Shown here: one piece after another, positions 38,117 through 47,064 of the stretch
Layout: each line of letters starts with the position of its first letter
How positions within the stretch are numbered: the stretch's first letter is position 1
The notes under the pieces: model-generated
What the model was told of the DNA's origin: nothing
The model's database searches: none
The model's input: the letters and a program-made list of their open reading frames with translations, nothing else
NCBI RefSeq assembly: GCF_001429395.1
Contig: NZ_LMJT01000001.1
Span: forward strand, 127,335-191,334
DNA: 64,000 nucleotides
From: Allobosea sp. Root381
GTDB taxonomy: Bacteria; Pseudomonadota; Alphaproteobacteria; Rhizobiales; Beijerinckiaceae
Direction of reading: 5' to 3'
Position numbers and translations under genes: made by a program

Positions 38117-41100
38117 TCAGCACACCGGCAGGCGTCCACGCCATTCGGACCCGCGCCCCACCACGGCGCTGATCTGGGCAATCACGATTTCGATCTCGGG
38201 CTGGGGCAGGCCGAAATCAGCCAGTTCGAGGTCGGCGGGATAGGTCCAGGCAGGCTTGCCGATTCGCTCCCGCCGCAATTCAGTATCGCCATCGCGAATC
38301 GCGATCTCGTAGAGTTCCGTCTCTTCGCCGAGCGGCACCTCGGCCAGGTCCCAGGAATCGCCGTCCACGCGCGTGCGCCTGATCCAAGCGATTTCGATGC
38401 CATCTGCCATGCGCCGCGCCCTGGGATGCACCGGTGCCATGGGCAGAAGCGGGGCGGTACCGGCCGCAGCCGTGATCTCCGCCATTGAAGGATCGGCGGG
38501 GTCGCGCTGTATCGGGCCGATGCGATAGCGCCGCTCCCGGCCCAGCTCGGCGAGATCGCTGGTCAGCGCGACGGCGGCGCCATCGAGGACCACGACCCGC
38601 GAGCCGGCCGGCAGGCTGCGCCCGGCAGCAGCTTCCGAACCGCCGATTCCGCGCAGAAGACCCGATAGTCGGAAGAGTCGCGGCCCGATCAGCTCGACAT
38701 TGGAGACGGTCACGATTTCCGCCGTCCCGGCCTCTTCGAGCAGCGCCAGAGCGTTGGCACCGGCGAGCGCGGCCTCGGGCGAAACCGAGGACAGGATACC
38801 GCCGCGCAGCCTGACATCCAGGATGGCATCGCGATCGGTCCGCCAGGTCGGGCCGGGCAACAGGGCCGTCAACGTCTCGCCGACGATCGAGGGCGCCTCG
38901 ATCAGGCGCAGCAGCTCGAACTGGCCGGCATCGTCGGCCTGCCACACGCCAAGCGCTCCGGGCCAGGGCGACGCGAAGGCCGCAAGCGACAGCAGCGGCG
39001 GCGGTTGGGTGAGCACGATCGGCAGCGCAAGCGGGACGACCAGCGGCCTGCCCGGCAATGCCGGAGCGGGTCGCGGCGGCCGGGGCAGGCCCGGTACGCC
39101 GCTGCTACGATAGGCCGCCGGCTCGACGGCGCGTGCGCTCGCCCTGCGGGTCGGCCCGTCATCGATCCGGGTGAGGCGAAAGAGACGCTCTGCCCCGTCC
39201 ACAGGGAGGGCTACGACATCACCCGGCTCCAGATCGAGGCAGCGCGGCGAAAGTTCCAGTTGCAGCGTCTCGCGGCCGGCCCAGACCTCCTGCAGGCGCT
39301 GGTCGGCCAGGCGCTGCCCTTCCGCGGGCCTTGTGACGATCGCCGTCTCGACACCGACCTCACGGCGCGCCGCACCCGCCAGCCGACGCGAGCGGGCAGC
39401 CGACGCGCGATAATCGTTTTCGCCGTCGCAGAAGCCGAGCCGCAATTCGAGCGGCAATTCGCTCTCCTGCATCCGGCGCAGCTCGAAGGGGCGGCCATCG
39501 CGATCGAGAACGAGATCGTCCTCGCCGAGACGGCGCGCGACGGAACCGGCGCGGCCATGGAAGCGCAGCCTGCCCGAGGACATCGTCGCGTCGAAACCGA
39601 AGGCCTGACCGAGCGGCTCGAGCGCCTGCCGCGCCGACATCGGGCGATCCAGGACGTAGCCGTCGACGAAGCCGTCGACGACGATCTCGTCGGCATCGGG
39701 CAGGCCGAAATCGGCGAGAACGCGCCGCAGCAGCCGGTCTACCGGCGCGCCCTCGATCCGGCCGTTCAGCCAATGGCCGGTATCGTAGCTCGCGCCGTCC
39801 GCCCAGACGCCGCCGAGGTCGGGGAAAGCTGGGAACGGCCGTGCATCATAGCTCCAGACGAAGATATTGGCCGGATCGACCATGCGGATGCCGGTGGCGG
39901 GGTGCACCGGATTGCGCACCGCGTCGAAACCGTGGCGCGCAGGGTCGAAGCCCGAGATGATCGCTTCCAGCCCGCGCGCCTGAACCAGATCGTCGCGCGC
40001 GCCGCTGGAGAAATGCGGATAGCCGCCCTCGGCCGACTTTGCGTCGGGAAAGACATGCGGCGCATTCGCGCCCTTGTCGACCGCCGGCACGCCGATCTCG
40101 GTCAGCCAGATCGGCTTGGCGCCCGGCACGAAGGCAGTGGCCGCCGTCTCGACGCCGTCGACGCGCTCGACATGCGGGTTGCTCCACCAGCCGACGAGGT
40201 CCTTGGGCCGGTAGATCCAGGGCTTGCCATAGGCGCCGTCGGTGATCGGCAGCCGCGCCTGGGCCTGACGCGCGGCGGCATCGGCATAGTACCAGTCATG
40301 AGCCTCGCCGGAGTTCAGCCGGGCGCGCAGATAGCCGAGATCGCTTGGGCCGTTCGCGACCGCCTCGTCGGCATGGCCGGCGGTGTCGCGCCAGTCGGAG
40401 AGCGGCGGGTAGAAGTCGATGCCGATCGCGCCGATCGCCGGCGAGGCCCAGAGCGGATCGAGCGGGAAGGCGACATCCTGCCCGCCATTGCGGACATGGG
40501 CGCCGTATTCGGTCCAGTCAGCGGCATAGGTCAGCGTCGCGGCGGGCAGCAGCGCCTTGACCTCTTCGGCAAGGCCGGAAAGCACCGCAGCCATCGGATA
40601 GCCGGCCGCGCCGCGCAGCTGCGCAAGCCCGACGAGCTCCGAGCCGATGACGAAGCCATCCACGCCGCCGGCGAGCTGCGCCAGCATGGCGTGGTGCATG
40701 ACGAAGCGGCTGTAGCTCCATTGATCGGGCTCAGCGCAGGCGACCTGCCCGCCCTCGGCCGACATGTCGGCCGCCCCGACCGTGCCAAGGAAGGTCGCGA
40801 GCTGCGCATCCGCAGCGGCCGTGCCATCGACCGTGCCGGGGTGTCCCGGCGCGGGATCGCAGGTGATGCGCCCGCGCCAGGGGTAGCGCGGCTGGCTGGG
40901 GACGCCGGTAGCAGGATCCGGCAATGTGTTGCCGGCCGGGATGTCCATCATCAGGAAGGGATAGAGCACGACTTCGAGGCCGTAATCCTCGCGCAGCCGG
41001 CGGATCAGGCGGATCACGCTCTCGTCGGAGGGCGTGCCGCCGAAGGCCGGTCGACCCTCGACATGGCTGACGACACGCGCGGACGGGCGGGTTAGCCCCG

Positions 41101-42034
41101 CGACCGACCATTCGGCTCCGACCGTCGGCTTTTGGGCGATCTCGACGCGCGGCGCGAGCGTGCATTCGCCAGCCCGCAGATCGTCGCCGAACCAGGAGAC
41201 GACGAGCGAGACACGACGCAGACCGGGGCAAAGCGCGGTCAGATGGGCGAGCGCCGTATCGACATCGGCGCCACCATAGAGCTGATGGCGGCTCAAGCTC
41301 TCGCTGATCCCCGGTTCGGGCTCGTGGCTGACGGCGCGGGTCTCGTAGACGAACTCGCTCGCGCCCGGGATCAGGGTCACGGCCCGGATCATCCGGCAAA
41401 GTCCATCCACCGGGCAGACGACCTCGAAGGCGAATTGCGGCACGCGGTTGCCGTAGTCGGCCAGCGGAAAGCGCTCGAACACGACATAGGCGAGGCCGCG
41501 ATAGGCCGGGGCCGCCCCGCCCTCCTTGGCAGCGATCAGCGGGTCGGGCTCCTGCGCCTCGCCGCCGTCATGCACGCGCATGGTAACGGTGCTGACATCG
41601 AGTTCGCGGCCATCGACCCAGATGCGGCGGACGAAGGCGAGCCTGCCCTCGCACAGGCCGATCGCGAGATTGGCGTAGTAGGCATAGGTCGTCTCGACGG
41701 TTTTCTTGCTCGGGCTGCCTTTGCCGCCGCTCTTGGTGCGCGTAACGGAGACTCTGATCTCCTCCTCGAACCGCGTTGCCCAGATCAGCTGGCCGCCGAT
41801 GCGGGCACGGCCATAGACGCGCGGGATCGCAGCGCCCTCGCTCGAAGCGAGCCCGTCGATCTCGGTGAGGCGCGGCCCCTCGACGGTGCGTTTTCCGCCT
41901 GCGCCGCCGAGCAGGGACTGGTCGATCATGGCGCCGGCGACCCCGCCGACGGCCTGGCCTATCACGGCGCCGACCGGGCCACCCAGCGCCGAGCCGAGCG
42001 CATTGCCGGCCACCTGAAGCAGAAGCGTCGCCAT
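38117..42034 (-). CDS. GTA host-specificity/tail fibre-like protein (RcGTA g15 type, TIM-barrel)
   Basis: A 1305-residue tail-tip protein, the largest GTA protein. The N-terminus (MATLLLQVAGNALGSALGGP) begins with a Gly/Ala-rich stretch. A central region has the GTA TIM-barrel-like (glycoside hydrolase-like) domain (YAADWTEYGAH, IGIDFYPPLSDWRDT, KPIWLTEIGVPAVDKG, FVWSYDARPFPAFPD). A C-terminal baseplate-hub/fibronectin-like part follows. In RcGTA this protein forms the tail tip that contacts the recipient cell envelope. The start overlaps the g14-like stop by one base. It is the last GTA gene in the cluster. Confidence 0.93.
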   Translation of the reverse strand: MATLLLQVAGNALGSALGGPVGAVIGQAVGGVAGAMIDQSLLGGAGGKRTVEGPRLTEIDGLASSEGAAIPRVYGRARIGGQLIWATRFEEEIRVSVTRTKSGGKGSPSKKTVETTYAYYANLAIGLCEGRLAFVRRIWVDGRELDVSTVTMRVHDGGEAQEPDPLIAAKEGGAAPAYRGLAYVVFERFPLADYGNRVPQFAFEVVCPVDGLCRMIRAVTLIPGASEFVYETRAVSHEPEPGISESLSRHQLYGGADVDTALAHLTALCPGLRRVSLVVSWFGDDLRAGECTLAPRVEIAQKPTVGAEWSVAGLTRPSARVVSHVEGRPAFGGTPSDESVIRLIRRLREDYGLEVVLYPFLMMDIPAGNTLPDPATGVPSQPRYPWRGRITCDPAPGHPGTVDGTAAADAQLATFLGTVGAADMSAEGGQVACAEPDQWSYSRFVMHHAMLAQLAGGVDGFVIGSELVGLAQLRGAAGYPMAAVLSGLAEEVKALLPAATLTYAADWTEYGAHVRNGGQDVAFPLDPLWASPAIGAIGIDFYPPLSDWRDTAGHADEAVANGPSDLGYLRARLNSGEAHDWYYADAAARQAQARLPITDGAYGKPWIYRPKDLVGWWSNPHVERVDGVETAATAFVPGAKPIWLTEIGVPAVDKGANAPHVFPDAKSAEGGYPHFSSGARDDLVQARGLEAIISGFDPARHGFDAVRNPVHPATGIRMVDPANIFVWSYDARPFPAFPDLGGVWADGASYDTGHWLNGRIEGAPVDRLLRRVLADFGLPDADEIVVDGFVDGYVLDRPMSARQALEPLGQAFGFDATMSSGRLRFHGRAGSVARRLGEDDLVLDRDGRPFELRRMQESELPLELRLGFCDGENDYRASAARSRRLAGAARREVGVETAIVTRPAEGQRLADQRLQEVWAGRETLQLELSPRCLDLEPGDVVALPVDGAERLFRLTRIDDGPTRRASARAVEPAAYRSSGVPGLPRPPRPAPALPGRPLVVPLALPIVLTQPPPLLSLAAFASPWPGALGVWQADDAGQFELLRLIEAPSIVGETLTALLPGPTWRTDRDAILDVRLRGGILSSVSPEAALAGANALALLEEAGTAEIVTVSNVELIGPRLFRLSGLLRGIGGSEAAAGRSLPAGSRVVVLDGAAVALTSDLAELGRERRYRIGPIQRDPADPSMAEITAAAGTAPLLPMAPVHPRARRMADGIEIAWIRRTRVDGDSWDLAEVPLGEETELYEIAIRDGDTELRRERIGKPAWTYPADLELADFGLPQPEIEIVIAQISAVVGRGSEWRGRLPVC

Positions 42035-42477
42035 CAGTCGGTGATCTCCGGAAAGGAAAAGGCATGGCTCAGATGCCGCCGCCACCAGGGCGAGAACGCG
42101 ACCTCGCTGACCTCGGCGCCGTCATGGGCATGCAGGATGCGGTCGGGCGCGCTCAGGATGGCGCAGTGCTTGGCCGGGAGATGATCCCGCCACCGAAACA
42201 GCAGCACGTCGCCCGGCCGCGCCGCCCCGCAGGCGACCGGCTGAAGATGGCGCATGGCGGCGGCGGCGAGCGTTTCCGCCCCGAGGCTCTCCGCCCAGCT
42301 TCGCGAATAGGGTGGCGGGATTTCGGGCTCGGCGCCGTAGAGTTCGCGCCAGATGCCGCGCACCAGCCCGAGGCAGTCGCAACCGACGCCGCGCAGCGAG
42401 GCCTGATGGTGATAGGGCGTGCCGAGCCAGCCGCGCGCCGCCTCGACGATGTCGGCCCGCGAGACAGCGGCGCTCAT
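42034..42477 (-). CDS. GTA NlpC/P60 peptidase (RcGTA g14 type)
   Basis: A 147-residue cell-wall peptidase of the tail. The catalytic Cys lies in RGVGCDCLGLVRGIW and the His in PAKHCAILSAPDRI or the following HAHDG. In RcGTA the g14 product is thought to cut peptidoglycan during DNA entry. It overlaps the g13-like gene by 4 bases (ATGA) and the g15-like gene by 1 base. Confidence 0.93.
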   Translation of the reverse strand: MSAAVSRADIVEAARGWLGTPYHHQASLRGVGCDCLGLVRGIWRELYGAEPEIPPPYSRSWAESLGAETLAAAAMRHLQPVACGAARPGDVLLFRWRDHLPAKHCAILSAPDRILHAHDGAEVSEVAFSPWWRRHLSHAFSFPEITD

Positions 42478-43355
42478 CGAAACAGGCTCCCGCCGTCGAG
42501 ACCGCCATCGCCAAGCCGGACACCGCCGATGATGAAATCGTTGCCGGGGATATGCGGAAAGCCGCGGAAATTGCTACCGTTGCCGAACTTTGCCCGGCAG
42601 GTGGCGAAGCTTTTGTCGCAGCCGGGCGAGACGGTGAAGGTGTCGCCGGGGGCGATCGCGGCCGGCGGAGCCTGCCAGAGCTGCAGCGCGCCCGCTCCTC
42701 CGGCAGCGGCATGGCGCTTCACCTCGGTCGCGAAGCCGACATTCCCGCCACCAGTGAAGACGAGCCGGCCGCCGGTGAAGTGCCCGTCCGCAAAGCCGGC
42801 GAGCGCCGCTGCGGTCAGGCCGAGGCGGCCGTCGCTCGCGGCCACGTTTCCAGCCACGGCAGAAAGTCCCACGCCGCAGCGCGCATCGCCGAGATCGGCC
42901 GAGCAGGAGCGCATGTAGAGCCGGCCACGCTCCTCGTCGAAGGCCTTGGCGAGCCCCCTCACCTCGGCCGTGAAGCCGAGATCGCCGCGCCTGATCTCAC
43001 CGACGAAGCCGGTTTCGAGCAGCAGGCGCTGCGAGACCTCTGCCCAGTTCACCAGCCAGACCGAGACCCGCACATCGTCATAGAGGCAGCGGGTCAGGTC
43101 GGCCTCGTTCAGCCCGGTCGCGGCGAAGGCGCCCGCGACCTCACCGCCACCGATAGCGAAGCCGAGCTCGGCCGCCGTCTCGGCCGCCTCGAGGCCGGTC
43201 GCCGCCGCGAAAACGATGCCGTCGAAGGTGAGCGGCAGGTCGTGGTCCGTGAAGCCGAGCACGACGCCGTCGCGGCGAGTCAGGCTCCAGCAGCGACAGA
43301 GCGTGGTCGCATTCTGGTCGAGATGGTCTTGCAGTGCGGAAGGGATGGCGCGCAT
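42474..43355 (-). CDS. GTA baseplate hub protein, DUF2163 family (RcGTA g13 type)
   Basis: A 293-residue tail protein. It starts MRAIPSALQDHLDQNATTLC, typical of DUF2163, and continues with RRDGVVLGFTDHDLPLTFDG. The C-terminal part carries several cysteines (GCDKSFATCRAKFGN, RCGVG), which in RcGTA gp13 coordinate an iron-sulphur centre in the hub. It sits 10 bases after the g12-like gene. Confidence 0.93.
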   Translation of the reverse strand: MRAIPSALQDHLDQNATTLCRCWSLTRRDGVVLGFTDHDLPLTFDGIVFAAATGLEAAETAAELGFAIGGGEVAGAFAATGLNEADLTRCLYDDVRVSVWLVNWAEVSQRLLLETGFVGEIRRGDLGFTAEVRGLAKAFDEERGRLYMRSCSADLGDARCGVGLSAVAGNVAASDGRLGLTAAALAGFADGHFTGGRLVFTGGGNVGFATEVKRHAAAGGAGALQLWQAPPAAIAPGDTFTVSPGCDKSFATCRAKFGNGSNFRGFPHIPGNDFIIGGVRLGDGGLDGGSLFR

Positions 43356-43365
43356 GGGATAAGCC

Positions 43366-44007
43366 TCAGGGCAGGATCTCGACGATCGGGATTTTTGGGA
43401 TTTCGCCGGCCTCGAAGGCCGAGAGATCGACCTCGATCGCGTCGATGTCGAAGCGCACGGGCACGTCGAACAGGAAGCCGGCAGTCACCGCCGCCCCCGG
43501 TCCCGGGACATGGCCGGCAGCGAAGCTGACGAGACCGGTGGTGGCGTCGCAGGCGACATGCCCGGGATCGGTGATCGCGACGCCATCGACCGCGACCATC
43601 ACCTCTCCGGGCAAGGGTTTCGCGATCGGCCGGCGATAGACCGCGCTACCCGTGCCATAGTGCTTGCAGAGCTGGAAGGTCGCGGTGACGCCATCGCCGG
43701 TGCCGAGCGGCTGGTCGGTGGCAGTGGGTGTCTGCGAGGGCGGACAGCTTTTCCAGTCCAGCCGGTCGCGCCAGCGGAAGCCGTAGAGGCGCCCGCGCCG
43801 CTCCTCGAAGAAGGCGACGACCGCCGCCAGCGCATCCAGCGTGCGGATGCCGATCCCGGCATCGTAGCGGCGGCGGGAATGGGCCCATCGGCTGTTGCGG
43901 ACCTCGCGGCCCGAGGCCAGCGTCACGATCTGCGTCAGACGCTCCGGCCCGCCGCGCGAGCCACGGGCGATGTCGGTGGGGAAGCGGATCTCGTGGAAAT
44001 CGGTCAT
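43366..44007 (-). CDS. GTA distal tail protein, DUF2460 family (RcGTA g12 type)
   Basis: A 213-residue protein starting MTDFHEIRFPTDIARGSRGG, the hallmark of the DUF2460/TIGR02217 GTA family, with RNSRWAHSRRRYDAGIGIRT soon after. It joins tail tube and baseplate. It follows the tape-measure gene by 12 bases in the expected order. Confidence 0.94.
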   Translation of the reverse strand: MTDFHEIRFPTDIARGSRGGPERLTQIVTLASGREVRNSRWAHSRRRYDAGIGIRTLDALAAVVAFFEERRGRLYGFRWRDRLDWKSCPPSQTPTATDQPLGTGDGVTATFQLCKHYGTGSAVYRRPIAKPLPGEVMVAVDGVAITDPGHVACDATTGLVSFAAGHVPGPGAAVTAGFLFDVPVRFDIDAIEVDLSAFEAGEIPKIPIVEILP

Positions 44008-44019
44008 GGCACCTGCCCC

Positions 44020-44616
44020 TCAGAGCGCGCGGCTGCCACGCGCCACGGCGCGTGCGATGGCGGCAGAGACCTGCGCCTCGGAACGGCGGAAGCTGTCGGC
44101 GTCGGGCGTCGCGACCTGGACGACCACGCTGAGCGGCCGGCGCGCCTCGCCGGACGAGCGTACGCCCAGCCGTCCATCGGCCCCGCGCGACAGCGGCAGG
44201 ATCGCTTCCGCGCCGCGCTCTCCCATCAGCCCGAGGCCCCGGCCCAGCGGGAAATAGGCCGGCGAGGCGATGACACCGCCGTCCGCGAAGGGCGCGACCG
44301 GCACGGTGCCGCCACCGCCGCCCAGTCCGAGTCCTCCGCCGAACAGCCCCGTCAGGCTCTTAGCGCCACTGCCGAGCAGGCTCGACACCCCTGTCTGCAA
44401 CGGCTTCAGCGCCGTCTTCAACAGGCTGTCGGTCATCGAACGGCCGACGCTACGCAGCACGTCCTCGAAGCGCTTGCCGTCGACAATGCCCCTCGCGAAG
44501 GCGTTGGTCATCGACCGGCCGAAGCTGTCGGCCGATTTGCCGAGATTTTGCGTCAGCGTGCTGAGCGTCCGCAGCTCGGAGAGGCGGGATGAAAAATCGA
44601 TGTCGTCCTCGGACAT
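44020..44616 (-). CDS. GTA tail tape-measure protein (RcGTA g11 type)
   Basis: A 198-residue protein. The N-terminal half is helical (SSRLSELRTLSTLTQNLGKS, FEDVLRSVGRSMTDSLLKTA). A glycine-rich hinge (LFGGGLGLGGGGG) and the phage-typical FADGGVIASPAYFPL / GERGAEAILPLSRG segment follow. The small size fits the short GTA tail, whose length scales with this protein. Confidence 0.92.
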   Translation of the reverse strand: MSEDDIDFSSRLSELRTLSTLTQNLGKSADSFGRSMTNAFARGIVDGKRFEDVLRSVGRSMTDSLLKTALKPLQTGVSSLLGSGAKSLTGLFGGGLGLGGGGGTVPVAPFADGGVIASPAYFPLGRGLGLMGERGAEAILPLSRGADGRLGVRSSGEARRPLSVVVQVATPDADSFRRSEAQVSAAIARAVARGSRAL

Positions 44617-44654
44617 GGCCGGCCTTTCGGTTGAAGTCGAAGAATCGTGCCCGG

Positions 44655-44864
44655 TCAGGCGTCGGGATGGGCCGCCATCAGGGCTCTCAGCGCGTCGCGA
44701 GCAGGCGCGCGGTCGGAGCCAGCGGGATGGAAAGCCTGCAGCGCGGCAGCGATCTCGCGAGGCGTCGCCGCCCAGAAAACGCCGGGCGGCCAGGCGAGCC
44801 GGCCGAGCCCGAAAGCCATGACCTCACGCCAGGGAAAGGGAGTGGCAGCCGCCGACGGGGTCAG
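44655..44864 (-). CDS. GTA tail assembly chaperone-like small protein (rcc01693.1/g10.1 type)
   Basis: A 69-codon frame reads TPFPWREVMAFGLGRLAWPP ... VFWAATPREIAAALQAFH and ends HPDA-stop, which fits the small TIGR02216-type GTA protein encoded between g10 and g11. No ATG, GTG or TTG precedes the conserved PFPW segment. A CTG at 44864 overlaps the g10 stop as CTGA, like the ATGA/GTGA couplings elsewhere in this cluster. The first ATG (44819) would remove the conserved N-terminus and leave 54 residues. The gene is firmly supported by position and homology; the start is uncertain. Confidence 0.78.
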   Translation of the reverse strand: MTPSAAATPFPWREVMAFGLGRLAWPPGVFWAATPREIAAALQAFHPAGSDRAPARDALRALMAAHPDA

Positions 44865-45220
44865 CCCGCCGGCGGCTGCGGAGGGCGCGGAGTGTCTCGG
44901 TTTTCCCCGGCGGGCTCGCCGAAGGTCGCGTCGAGCAGGCGGATCGCGGCGGAGATCGCGCCGGTCAGGCCGCCATCGAAGGCCAATGCCGCAACCTCAT
45001 GCTCGCTAAGGCTACTCCCGGCACCGCGCAGCCCGGCCGCTAGGATGCGCGTCACGTCGCGGGCCGAGAGCCTCCCACCAGCGAAGCGCTCTCCCAGCGC
45101 GGGCAGGCTGTCGACGCTGAAGGCCTGTTCCAGTTCGGCGAGAGCGCCGAGCGTCAGGCGCATCGGCAGCGCCTCACCCTCGACCATCAGGGCCGTGTCG
45201 CCACGATAGCGATTGATCAT
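44861..45220 (-). CDS. GTA tail assembly protein (RcGTA g10 type)
   Basis: A 119-residue protein starting MINRYRGDTALMVEGEALPM, with LTLGALAELEQAFSVDSLPA and the helix ARDVTRILAAGLRGAG, the pattern of the GTA-gp10 family. It probably acts as a tail chaperone. It lies 9 bases after the g9-like gene, and its stop overlaps the next small frame. Confidence 0.92.
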   Translation of the reverse strand: MINRYRGDTALMVEGEALPMRLTLGALAELEQAFSVDSLPALGERFAGGRLSARDVTRILAAGLRGAGSSLSEHEVAALAFDGGLTGAISAAIRLLDATFGEPAGENRDTPRPPQPPAG

Positions 45221-45229
45221 GGCCGGCCC

Positions 45230-45640
45230 TCAGAGCGCCGTGAAGGCGAGCTGGCCCGCGGATTCGAGCGAAAGGTCGAAGGTGACCTCGCCGGCATGGT
45301 CGCCGCGATATTCGAGGCTCGCGAGCTGGAACGGCCCGGTCACCGTGCCGAAATCAGGCACGATCACCTGCCAATCGCGGATCGCACCGTCGAAGAAGAG
45401 CTGCCGCACCAGGGCGTCGGAGGCCTCGTCCTTGAAGATGCCGGCGCCGCTGATCGCGGCGCGTCGCATGCCCGCGCCGGCCAGCAATTCCCGCCAGCGA
45501 CCGGCGGATTCCGCGTGGGTGACGTCGACGGTCTCGGCGTTGAAGGCGATTTGCCTCGCACGCAGGCCCGCGACCGTAACGAACGCGCCATCCCCATCCG
45601 CCGCCTTGAGCAGCAGATCCTTGCCCTTCTGTGCCGACAT
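45230..45640 (-). CDS. GTA major tail protein (RcGTA g9 type)
   Basis: A 136-residue tail-tube protein of the TP901-1/GTA gp9 family. It starts MSAQKGKDLLLKAADGDGAF, with the family segment FNAETVDVTHAESAGRWREL and DGAIRDWQVIVPDFGTVTGP later. Many copies stack into the tail tube. Confidence 0.94.
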   Translation of the reverse strand: MSAQKGKDLLLKAADGDGAFVTVAGLRARQIAFNAETVDVTHAESAGRWRELLAGAGMRRAAISGAGIFKDEASDALVRQLFFDGAIRDWQVIVPDFGTVTGPFQLASLEYRGDHAGEVTFDLSLESAGQLAFTAL

Positions 45641-45670
45641 CCGGCCTCTCCTTGTCGAGCGTTGCAGTGA

Positions 45671-46081
45671 TCAGAGGTTTTCGGTCACGGCGCGGAAGCG
45701 CAGCGTGACGCAGGCGAGCCCGGTCACGCCGTCGCGCGCCAGCCGGCTGGAGCGCCAGCGCAGGTTCACCAGTCGGTGACCGGCCGGCGCGAGCGGCACA
45801 TCGTCGAGCGCCGCCACGACGAGCGCCGCAGCCTCGAGTGCCTGGCGCGCGGAACCGCTTTCGCCGGCCCAGACGGCGAGGCCGAGATCCTGCTCGCAGC
45901 CGCTGTCGCTGCCGGTCGACCAGTCGCGCGCATAGACATCGCCATGGACGATGTAGAGGCCCCGCATGGCGCGGGGTGCCTCGTCATGGATGCGACCGGG
46001 ACCGATCACGGCGGTCAGGGCCGCGTCCTCCTGCAGACGCGCCTGGATCGCGGCGCGCAGGGCGACGACCGGCGCGGTCAC
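45671..46081 (-). CDS. GTA tail terminator-like protein, DUF3168 (RcGTA g8 type)
   Basis: A 136-residue protein with GTG start at 46081 overlapping the g7-like stop as GTGA. The frame VVALRAAIQARLQEDAALTA, ARDWSTGSDSGCEQDLGLAV and RWRSSRLARDGVTGLACVTL matches DUF3168. It probably caps the tail at the head-tail joint. The longer open frame upstream is the antisense-like shadow of g7. Confidence 0.92.
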   Translation of the reverse strand: MTAPVVALRAAIQARLQEDAALTAVIGPGRIHDEAPRAMRGLYIVHGDVYARDWSTGSDSGCEQDLGLAVWAGESGSARQALEAAALVVAALDDVPLAPAGHRLVNLRWRSSRLARDGVTGLACVTLRFRAVTENL

Positions 46082-46422
46082 GGCGAGACCTCCTGAACCA
46101 GGCAGACCAGCCGGCGCCGGCTGCCGTCCGGATCGAACACCGCGCGGATATCGAAGACGCGCTCCCCGTCGCGCAGGCGCTGGCCGGCATCGACGCCTGC
46201 CCGCCAGCGCATCGTGATCCGATGCGTCGCGATCTGCTCGGGCCTGCCACGGCGCCAATGCTCGCCGCCCGAGAGCCACTCGACCTGGGCCCAGACCGCC
46301 GCGACGGTCTCATGGCTGACGGTCGCACCGCCGAGCCCGTCGGGCGTCGCGACGGGAGCCTCCAGCAGCAGCCGAAGGCGCAACGCGCCGACGGGGCCGT
46401 CCTGCCGAGCTGACGCCGCCAT
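46078..46422 (-). CDS. GTA head-tail adaptor (RcGTA g7 type, phage head-closure)
   Basis: A 114-residue head-closure protein. It shows the phage SPP1-gp16-like beta pattern: LRLRLLLEAPVATPDGLGG, VSHETVAAVWAQVEWLSGGE, HRITMRWRAGVDAGQRLRDG and VFDIRAVFDPDGSRRRLVCL. It is coupled to the next gene through GTGA and lies 1 base after the g6-like gene. Confidence 0.92.
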   Translation of the reverse strand: MAASARQDGPVGALRLRLLLEAPVATPDGLGGATVSHETVAAVWAQVEWLSGGEHWRRGRPEQIATHRITMRWRAGVDAGQRLRDGERVFDIRAVFDPDGSRRRLVCLVQEVSP

Positions 46423-46423
46423 C

Positions 46424-46993
46424 TCAGAGCCTCACACGGCGGAAAGGCGCGATCAGTGTCAGGATCTCGGGCGGCAGCGCCTGGGCGTCCTGACCGACGA
46501 CGTCGCCGCGCCGCTCGAACCAGCGGGCGGCCAGCCGCAGCACCGCCTGCCGCAGCAGGGCCGGCACCGCAGCCGCCGTCGCGCCATAGCCGGCGACGAG
46601 ATCGATCTCGATCGCGCCGCGCGACCGTCCGATCTCGGGCACCTCGCCCACCACCCGCAGGACCGGCGGATCGGCGACGGGGTCAAGTTGCAAGGCGCCG
46701 GCCGCGACCGGCTGCGCCTCGCCGAGCAGGTCGTAGACCCGGGCGGCGGTGATGGCGCTGACCGGCGAGAGCGGCAGGCGTATCTCGCCGCCATCGGGCC
46801 AGCGATCGATGACGATGCGCCAGGCCTGATCGACGAGAAGCCGCCCGGAAAAGGCCTCGATCATCAGCCGGGCAGCGGTGATCAACGTGCCGAGCAATTC
46901 GTCCTCGGCCGTCTGGTCGAGGCGCAGGAAGCCTCGCGCCTCAGCAAGCGAAACCGGCTCCTCGGCCGGCGGTGTCAGGGCAAGCGGCGTCAT
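46424..46993 (-). CDS. GTA head-tail connector protein (RcGTA g6 type)
   Basis: A 189-residue adaptor of the gp6-like connector family. It starts MTPLALTPPAEEPVSLAEAR at ATG 46993, followed by FLRLDQTAEDELLGTLITAA, the usual helix of these connectors. It is the first gene after the two proteases and faces away from the first one across a 71-base divergent gap. It therefore needs read-through of an 1.8-kb antisense stretch, or its own promoter. Confidence 0.92.
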   Translation of the reverse strand: MTPLALTPPAEEPVSLAEARGFLRLDQTAEDELLGTLITAARLMIEAFSGRLLVDQAWRIVIDRWPDGGEIRLPLSPVSAITAARVYDLLGEAQPVAAGALQLDPVADPPVLRVVGEVPEIGRSRGAIEIDLVAGYGATAAAVPALLRQAVLRLAARWFERRGDVVGQDAQALPPEILTLIAPFRRVRL

Positions 46994-47064
46994 GGTCGCT
47001 CCGGTCTGGGGTTCAATTTCGCGGGACGACGCGCTATCAGCCCTTCCCTCACGGAGGAGCGCCG

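Noticed and set aside
39005..41095. A 696-residue frame antisense to the GTA g15-like gene
   Set aside because: Arg-rich shadow of a strongly supported gene; no ribosome site or domain.
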